The notes under the pieces were generated by a model, which saw only the letters and a program-made list of their open reading frames with translations, was not told the origin of the DNA and did not search any database. 64,000 nucleotides of DNA. Origin: an uncultured Acetobacteraceae bacterium. GTDB lineage: Bacteria; Pseudomonadota; Alphaproteobacteria; Acetobacterales; Acetobacteraceae. Positions within the stretch are counted from its first letter, which is position 1. Each line of letters opens with the position of its first letter. The stretch is taken from positions 1-64,000 of the forward strand of contig CAIXEA010000208.1 in NCBI GenBank assembly GCA_903918315.1, written 5' to 3'. The position numbers and the translations under genes are program-made. Of the stretch, positions 1 through 9,300 are shown piece by piece.

Positions 1-50
1 ACCAGGGCAAGGGCACGTTCACGCAAGTCATGCGAATAAGGACGAGGCAT
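1..50 (-). CDS. IS630-family transposase, N-terminal fragment (cut by window edge)
   Basis: Reading the minus strand from the ATG at 50-48 gives 16 residues, MPRPYSHDLRERALAL, followed by a split Val codon at the window edge. The pattern 'PYSxDLRERAL' is the typical opening of the helix-turn-helix domain of IS630/Tc1-type transposases. The start is supported by an AGGAGG Shine-Dalgarno (minus strand, 65-60) nine bases upstream. The rest of the gene and the far terminal repeat lie outside the window, so intactness cannot be judged. The identification rests on a short stretch of sequence and is moderately secure. Confidence 0.65.
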   Translation of the reverse strand, partial: MPRPYSHDLRERALAL

Positions 51-52
51 CA

Positions 53-78
53 ATGCTGGCCTCCTACCCAGCCAGCAT
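53..78 (-). promoter_or_regulatory. Hairpin enclosing the transposase ribosome-binding site
   Basis: ATGCTGGC (53-60) and GCCAGCAT (71-78) form a perfect 8-bp inverted repeat around a 10-base loop. On the transposase mRNA strand the loop and the start of the 3' arm contain the AGGAGG Shine-Dalgarno, and the stem ends two bases before the ATG. Such hairpins are known in insertion sequences to limit transposase translation from read-through transcripts. It may also overlap the terminal inverted repeat of the element. The structure is seen directly; its function is inferred. Confidence 0.5.
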
Positions 79-84
79 CTTGAA

Positions 85-858
85 TCAGATTTCTCGTCGC
101 GCCGGAATCCCCCGATTCAACTTTGAGCGGACAGGCTCTAGGGACGGCGACAGACCCTTGGCCGGCTTGGGACCCGGAGGTGCGAAACTGCCCCGCAGGG
201 GTTGACGCGGGCTCAAGGCCACCAAGGTCTCTGCCATCCGCACCGCGCAACTCACCCCGTCGAGGGTTGGCACTGGGATGTCGGCTGCCACTTCCCGAGC
301 CAGTCCGGCGAGGGGACCGCCGCCGAAGATGATCACTTCGGCTTCGTCCTCCTCGATCGCGCGCATCGTTTCAGTCAGAAGCGCGGCGCGGAATTGATCC
401 TTGGCCTGGGTGATATCCGGAATTGGCACGTCCAGCGCCCGCACGCTGGCGAGGCGGCCGTCCAATCCATTGTCCCGCGCGCATTCCTGGTACCAAACGC
501 GCAAGCGAGACGTCAGGCACACGATGGAATACCGCCGCCCAAGCATCCAGGCGGTCAGCATCGCGGATTCCGCGAGTCCGACAACTGGAATTGTGGCCAG
601 TTCGCGGGCCGCTGCGAGTCCAGGGTCACCAAACGCGGCGACAATCGCAGCGTCATGACCGTCCGCATGGCACGCAAGGGCTTCCAATACCGCATGGGCT
701 GCAATCGCGGCCTCGACCCGGGTTGCGATGTATTGCGGGCCAAAGCCGGCCGTGACGGCGGTGATTTCGGTGGTGGCGGAGGCGAACCGGCGTGCTTCCG
801 CCACCATCGCATGGGTCATGGACTCGGTGGTGTTGGGATTGATGAGCAGAAGCTTCAT
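85..858 (-). CDS. Asp/Glu/hydantoin racemase superfamily protein
   Basis: This 257-residue protein opens MKLLLINPNTTESMT, the hallmark start of the HyuE/allantoin racemase group of the Asp/Glu racemase superfamily, and carries the FGDPGL motif at about residues 76-81. The ATG at 858 is preferred over longer in-frame starts because it gives this family N-terminus. The two cysteines that act as acid and base in hydantoin racemases are absent. The first position is in AIVAAFGDPG (residues 71-80, Ala instead of Cys); the second is in IIFGGGPLAGLA (about 177-187, Gly instead of Cys). Racemase activity is therefore doubtful and substrate unknown. The last ~40 residues are a basic, proline-rich tail unusual for the family. 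A dispersed hairpin element (886-934) separates it from the co-directional upstream gene. Confidence 0.8.
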   Translation of the reverse strand: MKLLLINPNTTESMTHAMVAEARRFASATTEITAVTAGFGPQYIATRVEAAIAAHAVLEALACHADGHDAAIVAAFGDPGLAAARELATIPVVGLAESAMLTAWMLGRRYSIVCLTSRLRVWYQECARDNGLDGRLASVRALDVPIPDITQAKDQFRAALLTETMRAIEEDEAEVIIFGGGPLAGLAREVAADIPVPTLDGVSCAVRMAETLVALSPRQPLRGSFAPPGPKPAKGLSPSLEPVRSKLNRGIPARREI

Positions 859-885
859 ATCACCCGCCGGCCTGGCTTCTTGCCT

Positions 886-934
886 GATCGCGGGATTCAG
901 ACCTTCGGTGATTCCACCTGCGGTCATCCCGCTC
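886..934. repeat. Dispersed intergenic hairpin repeat, copy A
   Basis: A 49-bp element running from GATCGCGGGATTCAG to CATCCCGCTC. GCGGGAT/ATCCCGC form the outer stem, GACC/GGTC an inner stem and GGTGgaatCACC a central arm. Close copies occur at 52440-52488 and 52495-52542, and a shortened one at 16254-16287. The last base is the first base (plus-strand order) of the stop codon of the minus-strand gene 934-2346, so on that mRNA the hairpin follows the stop immediately. It resembles REP-type elements. Its function, perhaps 3'-end formation or mRNA protection, is inferred. Confidence 0.8.
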
Positions 935-2346
935 TAACGCCCGGTGACGATGCGTTCGACGAGTTGCTTCACCGTCGGTACGAAGCCGTTGGAATAGAAA
1001 GGGTCCTGTCCGAAGCGAAAGGCATTGTGCCCGCTGAACACCAGACTCTGTTCCAATCGCTCTGGGTTGTCACCCTCATGCACCGCGCTTTGCAATGCTT
1101 TCTGAATGCAAAAACTCCGCGGATCGGCGCGCTTGCCGGTGCTGAAATCAGCCTCGTGCTGCGACCAGTTGGAGAAGCGGCAGGTACTCAGGCAGCCCAT
1201 GCAATCGGCCTGGTCCTTGACGATCTCCTGCGCCTTATCAGGCGTGACGAAGACCAAGGTCGAGTCCGGCGTACGAAGCGTTTCGGTAAATCCGCCCGCC
1301 TCATAAGACAGCGCCCGCTGCCGATCGGCTGGGGCGACGTAGACGATGCGCTTGCGGGGCCCGACGGCGAGTTCCGCGAGATGCTCCCCAATCGGTTCAC
1401 TGGAATAAGCGATCTGACGGTCCGAACGTTCACGCAGTTCCTGAATGAAATGGTTGTTCACCGCGCTGGAATAGAAGCCGGTCGGACTGAAGCGATTGAG
1501 GAATACGTCTCCCTCTTTGAGGGTCAGGAGCCGCTGCTTCCAGGCTGAGCCGATGGGGCTTTCCTGTGTCAGCAAGGGGCGTGTGCCGAACTGGAAGGCG
1601 ATGGGGCCCAGCTCAGGGTTGTCGATCCAGTGCTCCCATTCTTCCAGCCACCACACCCCTCCGGCCATGATGATCGGCGTATCGTTCAGGCCATAGGCCC
1701 GCATCTGCTTACGCAGTGCGAGAACACGCGGATAAGGATCTTCGGGCTTGTTGGGATCTTCACTGTTTGACAGGCCATTATGGCCGCCGGCCAGCCAGGG
1801 ATCTTCATAGACCACGCCGCCAAGCAGTCCCGCGGCCTTGGAATAGGCCCGGCGCCACAGCGCATTGAAAGCGCGGGCCGAGGAGATGATGGGATAATAG
1901 TGGACGTTGAATTTCGTCGCGATGTCAGACAGGCGATAGGGCATGCCCGCACCGCAGGTGATGCCGTGAACCAGGCCCTTGGCCTGCTCCAGAACGGCAT
2001 CGATGATGCGCTCCGCGCCCCCCATCTCCCAGAGGATATTGGCGTGGATTCGTCCTTTACCGCCTGTGACGTCGTGCGCGCGGCGCGCCTGCGCCACAGC
2101 CCCCTTGATCGCGTAGTCGATGAGCTCCTCATGCCGCTCCCGGCGGGTACGGCTATGATAGATCTGGGGAATAAGCTTGCCGTCGTCGTCATAACTATCA
2201 GCGTTTACCGCGCTGAACGTACCGACGCCTCCGGCTTTGGCCCAATGACCCGCGGACAGACCATTGGAAATCGCAACACCTTTCCCACCCTCCACGAGCG
2301 GGAGAACCTCGGCGCCACCCATTCTGATCGCATTGATCGCTTGCAT
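934..2346 (-). CDS. Nitronate monooxygenase-like (NPD family) flavoprotein
   Basis: This 470-residue protein resembles the 2-nitropropane dioxygenase/nitronate monooxygenase TIM-barrel family, which binds FMN and oxidises alkyl nitronates. The N-terminal half contains GGVGTFSAVNADSYDDDGK and a glycine-rich ITCGAGMPY segment. The start at 2346 is preceded by AAGGA about ten bases upstream; longer in-frame starts would add a low-quality arginine-rich extension. The C-terminus is distinctive, with C382-x2-C385-x3-C389 followed by C413, a spacing that could hold an iron-sulfur cluster or zinc and is not part of classical nitronate monooxygenases. The physiological substrate is unknown. It lies downstream of pnp on the same strand with a 130-bp gap, and its stop codon runs straight into hairpin repeat copy A. 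Confidence 0.75.
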   Translation of the reverse strand: MQAINAIRMGGAEVLPLVEGGKGVAISNGLSAGHWAKAGGVGTFSAVNADSYDDDGKLIPQIYHSRTRRERHEELIDYAIKGAVAQARRAHDVTGGKGRIHANILWEMGGAERIIDAVLEQAKGLVHGITCGAGMPYRLSDIATKFNVHYYPIISSARAFNALWRRAYSKAAGLLGGVVYEDPWLAGGHNGLSNSEDPNKPEDPYPRVLALRKQMRAYGLNDTPIIMAGGVWWLEEWEHWIDNPELGPIAFQFGTRPLLTQESPIGSAWKQRLLTLKEGDVFLNRFSPTGFYSSAVNNHFIQELRERSDRQIAYSSEPIGEHLAELAVGPRKRIVYVAPADRQRALSYEAGGFTETLRTPDSTLVFVTPDKAQEIVKDQADCMGCLSTCRFSNWSQHEADFSTGKRADPRSFCIQKALQSAVHEGDNPERLEQSLVFSGHNAFRFGQDPFYSNGFVPTVKQLVERIVTGR

Positions 2347-2476
2347 CGACCCGAATTCCTTGCAAGGCCTTCGCCTTACTTTGTGAAGGTGACACCGATA
2401 CGGCGCCTGCCACGGGATGCAAGGGTTTTTGCAGCCGGATGACAGACGCCGTGGTGTCAGACGCGTGAGGTACCGC

Positions 2477-4717
2477 TTACGGTTGGTCGGAGTCCGTCGG
2501 CATCGGCGCACGTTCGCGATATTCGCGGCGTGGGCCGCGATCGCCGCGCTCCGGCCGATCACCCCGTTCAGGGCGATCGCCGCCATCGCCGCGGGCCGGC
2601 TTGGCGCCAACCTGCTCGGTAATGTCGGCACCGGTGGCCTGATCAACGACCCGCATCGACAGCTTCACCTTGCCGCGATCGTCGAAGCCGATGACCTTGA
2701 CCTTCACCTGGTCGCCATCCTTGACGACATCGGTGGTCTTGTTGACCCGGCCCTGCTGCAGCTCGCTGATGTGAACCAACCCGTCCTTGGAGCCGAGGAA
2801 GTTCACGAACGCGCCGAATTCAGCCGTTTTCACGACCTTGCCGTTGTAGATGACACCGAGCTCGGGTTCAGCGACGATGCCGCGGATCCAGTCGATGGCT
2901 TTCTGCGCCTGATCGGTATCGGTGGCGGCGATCTTGATGGTGCCGTCGTCATTGATGTCGATCTTGCACTTGGTGGCTTCGACGATCTCGCGGATCACCT
3001 TGCCGCCGGTGCCGATGACTTCGCGGATCTTTTCCTTCGGCACGTTGATGACCGTGATGCGCGGCGCGGTGGTCGCCACATCGCCACGGGCGCCGGTCAG
3101 CGCCTTGGCCATCTCGCCCAGGATGTGCAACCGGCCGTCCTTGGCCTGCTCCAGCGCGGTCTTCATGATGTCGAAGGTGATGGACGTGATCTTGATGTCC
3201 ATCTGCAGGCTGGTGACGCCCGCTTCGGTCCCGGCCACCTTGAAGTCCATGTCGCCGAGGTGATCCTCATCGCCCAGGATGTCGGACAGCACGGCGAAGC
3301 CCTTGTCTTCCTTGATCAGGCCCATGGCGATGCCCGCCACCGGCCGCTTCAGGGGAACGCCAGCGTCCATCAGCGCCAAAGACGAGCCGCAAACGGTCGC
3401 CATGGAGGACGAGCCATTGGATTCGGTGATCTCCGACACCACGCGCAGCGTGTAAGGGAACTTGTCCTTCTCCGGCAGCAGCGGGTGGATGGCGCGCCAG
3501 GCCAGCTTGCCATGGCCGATTTCGCGGCGGCCCGGGGAGCCCATGCGGCCGGCTTCACCCACGGAGTACGGGGGGAAGTTGTAGTGCAGCATGAAGTTGG
3601 AGCGGTATTCACCCTCCAGCGCGTCGATCACCTGCTCATCCTGGCCGGTGCCGAGGGTCGCCACGCAGAACGCCTGCGTCTCCCCACGGGTGAACAGCGA
3701 CGAACCATGGGCGCGCGGCAGGATGCCGACTTCGGCGATGATCGGGCGCACGGTGCGGGTGTCGCGACCGTCGATGCGGATGCCGGTGTCCAGGATGGCG
3801 TTGCGGACGATGTCGGCTTCCAGGTCGTGCAGGATCGCGCCGGCCTTGGACACGTCCAGGCCTTCGGCGGCCAGGGCGGCCGTCGCGGCCTTCTTGGCGG
3901 CGCCGACTTTCTCGTAACGGACCTGCTTGACCCGCTCCTGATAGGCTTCGGCGATGGAGGCACGGCCAACGGCGTCAGCACGGGCTTTCAGGGCCAGTTC
4001 GGCTTCCGACTTTTCCGTCAGAGCCCAGGGCTCTTTGGCGGCGTGTTCGGCCAGTTCGATGATCGCCTGGATGACCGGCTGGAACGCGGCGTGGCCGAAG
4101 CTCACGGCGCCGAGCATGATCTCTTCCGACAGCTCAGCGGCTTCGGACTCGACCATCAGCACGCCTTCGCTGGTGCCGGCGAGCACGAGTTCGAGGGCGC
4201 TTTCCTTGGTCTCGGCGATGGTCGGATTCAGGACATATTCGCCGTTCTTGTAGCCAACGCGGGCGGCGGCGACGGGGCCGAAGAAGGGAATGCCGGACAG
4301 CGTCAGCGCGGCCGAGCAGCCGATCATGGCGACGACATCGGGGTCGTTTTCCATGTCGTGGCTGAGGACGGTGGCGACGATCTGGACTTCATTGCGGAAG
4401 CCCTCTGGGAACAGTGGGCGGATCGGACGGTCGATGAGGCGGCTTTTCAGCACTTCGGCCTCACTCGGGCGGCCTTCACGCTTGAAGAATCCACCTGGGA
4501 TCTTGCCGGCCGCGAAGGCCTTTTCCTGGTAGTTCACCGTCAGTGGGAAGAAATCCTGGCCCGGCTTGGCGGTTTTCACGCCAACGGCGGTGCAGAGCAC
4601 GATGGTTTCCCCGTAGGAGACCATGACGGCGCCGTCGGCCTGACGGGCGATCTTGCCGGTTTCGAGAACGAGCTTGCGCCCGCCCCAGTCGAGTTCCTTG
4701 CGGAAATAATTGAACAT
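2477..4717 (-). CDS. pnp: Polyribonucleotide nucleotidyltransferase (PNPase)
   Basis: PNPase degrades RNA 3' to 5' using phosphate and is a core subunit of RNA-decay complexes. The 746-residue protein begins [16 protein letters not shown] and shows two RNase PH-type domains (about 1-230 and 320-550). A KH domain follows near 560-620 ([12 protein letters not shown], with GTGG where many have GPGG), then an S1 domain ([19 protein letters not shown]). The Arg/Gly/Asp/Glu-rich tail ([13 protein letters not shown]) makes it somewhat longer than the usual ~700 residues. The ATG at 4717 has AAGGA upstream (GCTATAAGGACGC). It follows rpsO on the same strand in the classic rpsO-pnp order. The 278-bp leader contains strong alternative hairpins, which suggests post-transcriptional control as known for pnp in other bacteria. 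Confidence 0.97.
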   Translation of the reverse strand: MFNYFRKELDWGGRKLVLETGKIARQADGAVMVSYGETIVLCTAVGVKTAKPGQDFFPLTVNYQEKAFAAGKIPGGFFKREGRPSEAEVLKSRLIDRPIRPLFPEGFRNEVQIVATVLSHDMENDPDVVAMIGCSAALTLSGIPFFGPVAAARVGYKNGEYVLNPTIAETKESALELVLAGTSEGVLMVESEAAELSEEIMLGAVSFGHAAFQPVIQAIIELAEHAAKEPWALTEKSEAELALKARADAVGRASIAEAYQERVKQVRYEKVGAAKKAATAALAAEGLDVSKAGAILHDLEADIVRNAILDTGIRIDGRDTRTVRPIIAEVGILPRAHGSSLFTRGETQAFCVATLGTGQDEQVIDALEGEYRSNFMLHYNFPPYSVGEAGRMGSPGRREIGHGKLAWRAIHPLLPEKDKFPYTLRVVSEITESNGSSSMATVCGSSLALMDAGVPLKRPVAGIAMGLIKEDKGFAVLSDILGDEDHLGDMDFKVAGTEAGVTSLQMDIKITSITFDIMKTALEQAKDGRLHILGEMAKALTGARGDVATTAPRITVINVPKEKIREVIGTGGKVIREIVEATKCKIDINDDGTIKIAATDTDQAQKAIDWIRGIVAEPELGVIYNGKVVKTAEFGAFVNFLGSKDGLVHISELQQGRVNKTTDVVKDGDQVKVKVIGFDDRGKVKLSMRVVDQATGADITEQVGAKPARGDGGDRPERGDRPERGDRGPRREYRERAPMPTDSDQP

Positions 4718-4821
4718 GCATGCGTCCTTATAGCTGTGCGAACGGGCGGACGGCATGCCGGTCGAACCACCAATTCCCTGGGTCGGACGGGAGGCGGCGT
4801 CTCGGGTCACCAGGAATGACG

Positions 4822-4870
4822 GGCCGCGCACCCCATCGGGGGTCTCTGCGCGGCCACATGCCATGTGGCC
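4822..4870 (-). promoter_or_regulatory. Overlapping alternative hairpins in the rpsO-pnp spacer
   Basis: GGCCGCGCA (4822-4830) pairs with TGCGCGGCC (4847-4855), enclosing an inner CCCC/GGGG stem (4831-4834 with 4839-4842). A second perfect palindrome, GGCCACATGCCATGTGGCC (4852-4870), reuses bases 4852-4855, so the two full-length stems exclude each other. The region lies about 105-150 bases upstream of the pnp start on the transcribed strand. In Escherichia coli the equivalent spacer carries the RNase III site used in PNPase autoregulation; a similar role here is inference. A weaker CCCCGG/CCGGGG stem lies at 4953-4975, just after rpsO. Confidence 0.55.
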
Positions 4871-4995
4871 GGAAACGCCGTCGCGGTTCCCGCTCCTTCA
4901 GGGGCGTGCCGGTTCGGCTGGTCTGTCGATCCGCCGTGGTTTCGCGGCGTTACCCCGGACCAAGGCGGCCCGGGGGTCGTCATTCTGATCAGGCG

Positions 4996-5265
4996 TTAGC
5001 GGCGCAGGCCGAGGCGGCCGATCAGGGCTTCGTAGCGGGACTGGTTTTTCCGCTTCACATAGTCGAGCAGCCGCCGACGGCGGCCGACGAGCATCAGCAG
5101 GCCGCGGCGCGAATGGAAATCCTTCGCATGCGTCTTCAGATGCTCTGTGAGGTTCACGATACGCTCGGTCAGCAGGGCAACCTGCACTTCCGGGCTACCG
5201 GTATCGGTTTCATTGGTCTTGTAGTCGCCAATAAGCGCCGTGCGGCGCTCCGCCGTGATCGACAT
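4996..5265 (-). CDS. rpsO: 30S ribosomal protein S15
   Basis: The 89-residue product is a full-length S15, which binds the central domain of 16S rRNA early in 30S assembly. It begins [15 protein letters not shown] and contains [30 protein letters not shown] and the terminal [12 protein letters not shown], all conserved signatures. The purine run rcAAAGGGG... upstream of the ATG at 5265 (plus strand ccccctt, 5280-5286) is a reasonable ribosome-binding site. It lies between truB (48 bp upstream) and pnp (downstream), the usual bacterial order, and the three are probably co-transcribed. Confidence 0.97.
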   Translation of the reverse strand: MSITAERRTALIGDYKTNETDTGSPEVQVALLTERIVNLTEHLKTHAKDFHSRRGLLMLVGRRRRLLDYVKRKNQSRYEALIGRLGLRR

Positions 5266-5313
5266 CGGATGATCTCCGTTAAAGGGGGTGAAAGGAACGC
5301 GCGATGAGGTGCG

Positions 5314-6246
5314 TTACAGCACCCGTTCAGGTTTCATCAGGCCGTCTTCAAGACGCACCAACCCGATCACGCGGCCCCCCGCCATGGCACGAACCAATCC
5401 ACCACTGGGATTGGCGTTACCAGGAATCCGTCCCATCAGCGCCACCAGGCTGATCGCCTGGCCGTGCCGGAGGTCGGCGGCCTCAGATTCCGTCAGGGCC
5501 AGCGCCGGGATGTCGGCCAGCGCGGTCGCGACCGGAAGCAGAAGGTCCGGGGAAGCTGGCGCGGTATCCTCCGCCTCGCGCAGTTTGTCCAGCGGAATCG
5601 AGGCTGCCTCCAGGAAGGGGCCGACCCGCAAGCGGCGCAGGACGGCGATGTGGCCGACGGTGCCGCAGGCCTGCGCCAGATCGCGGGCCAGGCTGCGCAT
5701 GTAAACGCCCTTGCCGGACGCGACCTCAAACACCGCCGTGTCCGCATCAGTGCGCTCGACCAACTCAAACCGATCGACCCGGGCGGGGCGGGGTTCGAGC
5801 ACGGGGGCACGGCCTTCACGCGCCATATCGTAAGCGCGTTCGCCAGCGACCTTGATGGCGGAATAGATCGGCGGAACCTGCATGATCTCCCCCCGAAACG
5901 CCGGGAGCGCATCACGAAGCTGTGCGTCGGTCGGGCGTACATCGGATGTCGCGATGACCTGGCCGTCGGCGTCGTCGGTGTCGCGCGCTTCACCGAGCTT
6001 CAATGTGAAGCGGTACAGCTTCGTCCCATCCATCACATAGGGGACGGTCTTCGTCGCCGCCCCGAAGGCAATAGGCAATACCCCGGTGGCGAGGGGATCG
6101 AGCGTCCCGCCATGACCGGCTTTCTGCGCGTCGAATATGCGCTTCACCCGGTTGACCACATCCGTGCTGGTCATGCCGGCTGGCTTATCAATGATCAGCC
6201 ACCCGTCCAGCGGGCGACCTTTGGGTTTACGGCGGGACATGGGCAA
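5314..6246 (-). CDS. truB: tRNA pseudouridine(55) synthase TruB
   Basis: TruB isomerises uridine 55 in the T-loop of most tRNAs. The 310-residue protein has WLIIDKPAGMTSTDVVNRVKR near its start and the catalytic loop GGTLDPLATGVLP with nucleophile Asp50. Further conserved features are the YRF...G sheet segment and a PUA-like C-terminus ending in GLMKPERVL. Start may be Met1 (6246) or Met3 (6240). It leads the truB-rpsO-pnp series. Upstream, where rbfA/infB/nusA stand in most bacteria, there is instead a large repetitive protein gene on the same strand, 125 bp away. Confidence 0.96.
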   Translation of the reverse strand: MPMSRRKPKGRPLDGWLIIDKPAGMTSTDVVNRVKRIFDAQKAGHGGTLDPLATGVLPIAFGAATKTVPYVMDGTKLYRFTLKLGEARDTDDADGQVIATSDVRPTDAQLRDALPAFRGEIMQVPPIYSAIKVAGERAYDMAREGRAPVLEPRPARVDRFELVERTDADTAVFEVASGKGVYMRSLARDLAQACGTVGHIAVLRRLRVGPFLEAASIPLDKLREAEDTAPASPDLLLPVATALADIPALALTESEAADLRHGQAISLVALMGRIPGNANPSGGLVRAMAGGRVIGLVRLEDGLMKPERVL

Positions 6247-6371
6247 GGGGGTCCGTTAGGGAGCGCGCGGGGTAGGGGAGGCCGAGGGCGAAGTCAATGC
6301 GCCGACCCCGCCCCCGCGGTGTTACGAAACCACGGACCGCCCCACCTGACAGTCAGTCATAGCCGGCTGGA

Positions 6372-9300
6372 TCAGTGAAAATCGCTGGCCTTATAGACCC
6401 GATACCACATCGTGTCGTCGGTGGCGGCGATTGCGTCGCCAAGGGTGTGCGCCGGCACCCCGTTCTGGTTCAACTGCACCAGCTTGCCGTTACGCCAGAT
6501 AACCGCGAACGGCGTATCACCCAGGATATTGTCCCCCATGAAGACCTGCAGGGCCCGCTGACCACTGTCGATCCCGCCACAGATGAAATTCTTGATGCTC
6601 GCATTGGCGAAGTCATTGAGATACCCGCGATACCGGATGGAAGGCGGGCTGTTCAGACCATGCCCCTGTATGGCCAGTTCCTCCAGCGCGGCGTGGCTTT
6701 GCAGGGTCCGTTCCAGTGCGAGGTAAGATCCCTGCACCAGCGCCGCCTGGGGATTAATCCCGAGCGTCGCAGCGTTGATCTGCATCGATCCGGCCATGGC
6801 GTCGAGTTGCCGCTGCACATCCTCCCGGTCGATCTTCTGCTGGGTGGCGCTGAGGCTGGTCAGGCCAGTGCTTTCGAAGGTGATTTCCGCATTGCCTTCC
6901 GCCCGTTGAATCGCGGTCAGTGAGCCGCCAAAGCCACCCAGCATCTGCTGGTAGTAACCCTGCCATTCGGCCGCGAGGTTGGTCGCCGTATGGAACAGCC
7001 CATCGGTTCCCGCCGTCCAGGTATGGCCATTGGCGGTCATGGTGCTGCTGATCAGGCTCCCATCCAGTGTCACGATCTGGCCGGGCCCCGCCACGATCGT
7101 GCTGATCGCCGCCGCACCTGGCGCGGCCGCGCCTGGGATCAGCACGACCGCACCGGTGGCCGTCGCGGTCTTGCTGAAATCGGAGGCGACCAGAACCTGC
7201 CGGTACATCACGTTGTTGAGGGCAGCGGCCGATTGATCAGCCGAGAATGTCACATCGCCGTTGAAGCCCAACTGCTGCCAGGCCCCGTTCTGCCAAACGG
7301 AGGCAAACGGGATATCGGACATCACCAGATCCTGGAAGAAGTACGGCAACGCGGCCCGGCCATTGTCGAGGCCACCGCCCACGTAGTCGGTGGTCCAGTC
7401 AGCGCCGCTGATAAAGTCACCCCAGGCCCCTTTGTATTGGACGGTCGGGGGATTGACGATCCCATGTCCCTGCAACGCCAGTTCTTCCAAAGCGACATTG
7501 GACTGGATGGTGTGCTCCATCTGCAAATAGCCATGCTCGGTCAGCGGCGCGTTTGCGGCGATCCCGAAGGTCGCCTGATCGATCTGCATGGCGGCGGCCA
7601 TGGCGTCGATCTGGCGTTGCACGTCCGCGCGATCCGCCGCCTCCTTGTCAGCGCCGTTCCAGGCGGTGTTGATGCCGGTGTTTTCAAATACGGCTTCCGC
7701 GTTGCCCTCCAGCCGCTGGGTCGCGGTCAGCGTATCACCATGACCGGCCAGCATGATTTGGTAATAGGTCCGCCATTCCATCTCCAGGTTCGTGGTCGTC
7801 TGGAACACGCCGTTGGCATCAGCGGTCCAAACGTGACCATTGACCGTCATGGTCGCGGCGATCGTATTGCCTGACAGAGTCGTGATCGTGCTGGGACCAG
7901 CCGGCACGGCCAGGGGCGGCATCTGGCCCGGGATTTTGAAATCGGACGCTTTATAGAGCCCTGTGAACATCGCCGCATTCGCGTTCGCGACCGCCGCCTC
8001 CAGCGTGCTCTCATGGTTGCCGTTCTGATTGAGCTGGATGATTTCGCCGTTCTGGGCAACCGTCGCGAACGGCAAATGCGTCATAATACTGTCATCGAAT
8101 AGATCGGCGATGGCCCGCTCCCCCGCATCCGGCCCGTTGCCGACATAGAGCGTGTGATTATCGACGTTGTGCTGGAAATCGTTGGTGTATCCGTTGTATC
8201 GCGGGGCGTTCGGGCTATTGAGCCCGTGCCCTTGGATCGCCAGCTCCGCCAACGCCGCATTGCCCTGAAGCGCATGCTCCACTTGCAGGTATGCCGCCGC
8301 GGTCAGGGGTGCATTGCCCAGTCCAAGCGACGACATCGTGGCAGCGACTGCATCGAATTCGCGCTGGGCGTCAGCACGATCGATGGCCTGCTGCCCCTCA
8401 CTGACGTCGTCCAGGCCGGTGTTCAGAAAAACGACCTCCGCATTGGCCTGGAGACGCTGCATTGCCGTCAGCGGTGCCCCTGAAAGGGCGGTCTGATAAC
8501 TGTTGTACCATTCCAACGTCAGGTCAGTGGAGGTCTGATACAGCCCATTGGCATCCGCCACCCAGGTGTGCCCGGATGCAACAAGCGTGGTCGGGATGAC
8601 CTGGCCCGTTAATGACAGCATCTGACCAGGGCCCGGCGTGGGTGAGGCCGGCGGTGTGGCGGTTGCCATCGCCGGGCTGACATAGATGACCGGACCGGTG
8701 GTCGTGGCGACCTTGCTGAAATCGCCGGCTACGAAAACCCGGGTGAACATCGACTCATTGGCGCCAGCCACGGTCACCGACAGCAGGTCCTCGGCGGCGG
8801 CGTTCTGATTCAACTGCTCTTCATGCCCATTCTGCGCCACGGTCGGAAACGGCAGATGGGTCAGAATGATGTCGTCAAACAGGTTCGTGACCGCGGTTTC
8901 ACCGGAATCCAACCCGCCGCCCACGAAGAACGTTGTGTTGTCGCTGTTGTTCTGAAAATCGTTGGTATATCCGTTGTATTTGGCTGAGGGCGGGGAATTC
9001 AACCCATGCCCCTGCATCGCCAGCTCCTCGAGCGCGGCATCGGACTGCAAGCCGCTTTCGATGTTCAGATAATCCTGATTGGTCAGCAGCGCGCCGCCGA
9101 GCCCCAGCCGGGTCATTTCCACCGAGATCGCGTCGAATTCGCGCTGCGCGTCTTCACGGAACGATTGCTGCTTGGCGGCGGTCACGGTGTTGAGGCTGGT
9201 GTTCTCGAACACCGCTTCCGCATTGCCAGCCATGCGTTGGACGGCCGTCAGGCTGGTGCCATTGCCCGCCAGCATCGTCTGGTAGTAACCCTTCCATTCC

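Noticed and set aside
202-1548. 448-codon plus-strand frame
   Set aside because: It is antisense to the racemase-like and nitronate-monooxygenase-like genes, which have clear family motifs.
2417-4819. 800-codon open frame on the plus strand
   Set aside because: It is antisense to pnp, whose protein is certain; the frame is open because of GC-rich codon bias and the translation has no known domain.
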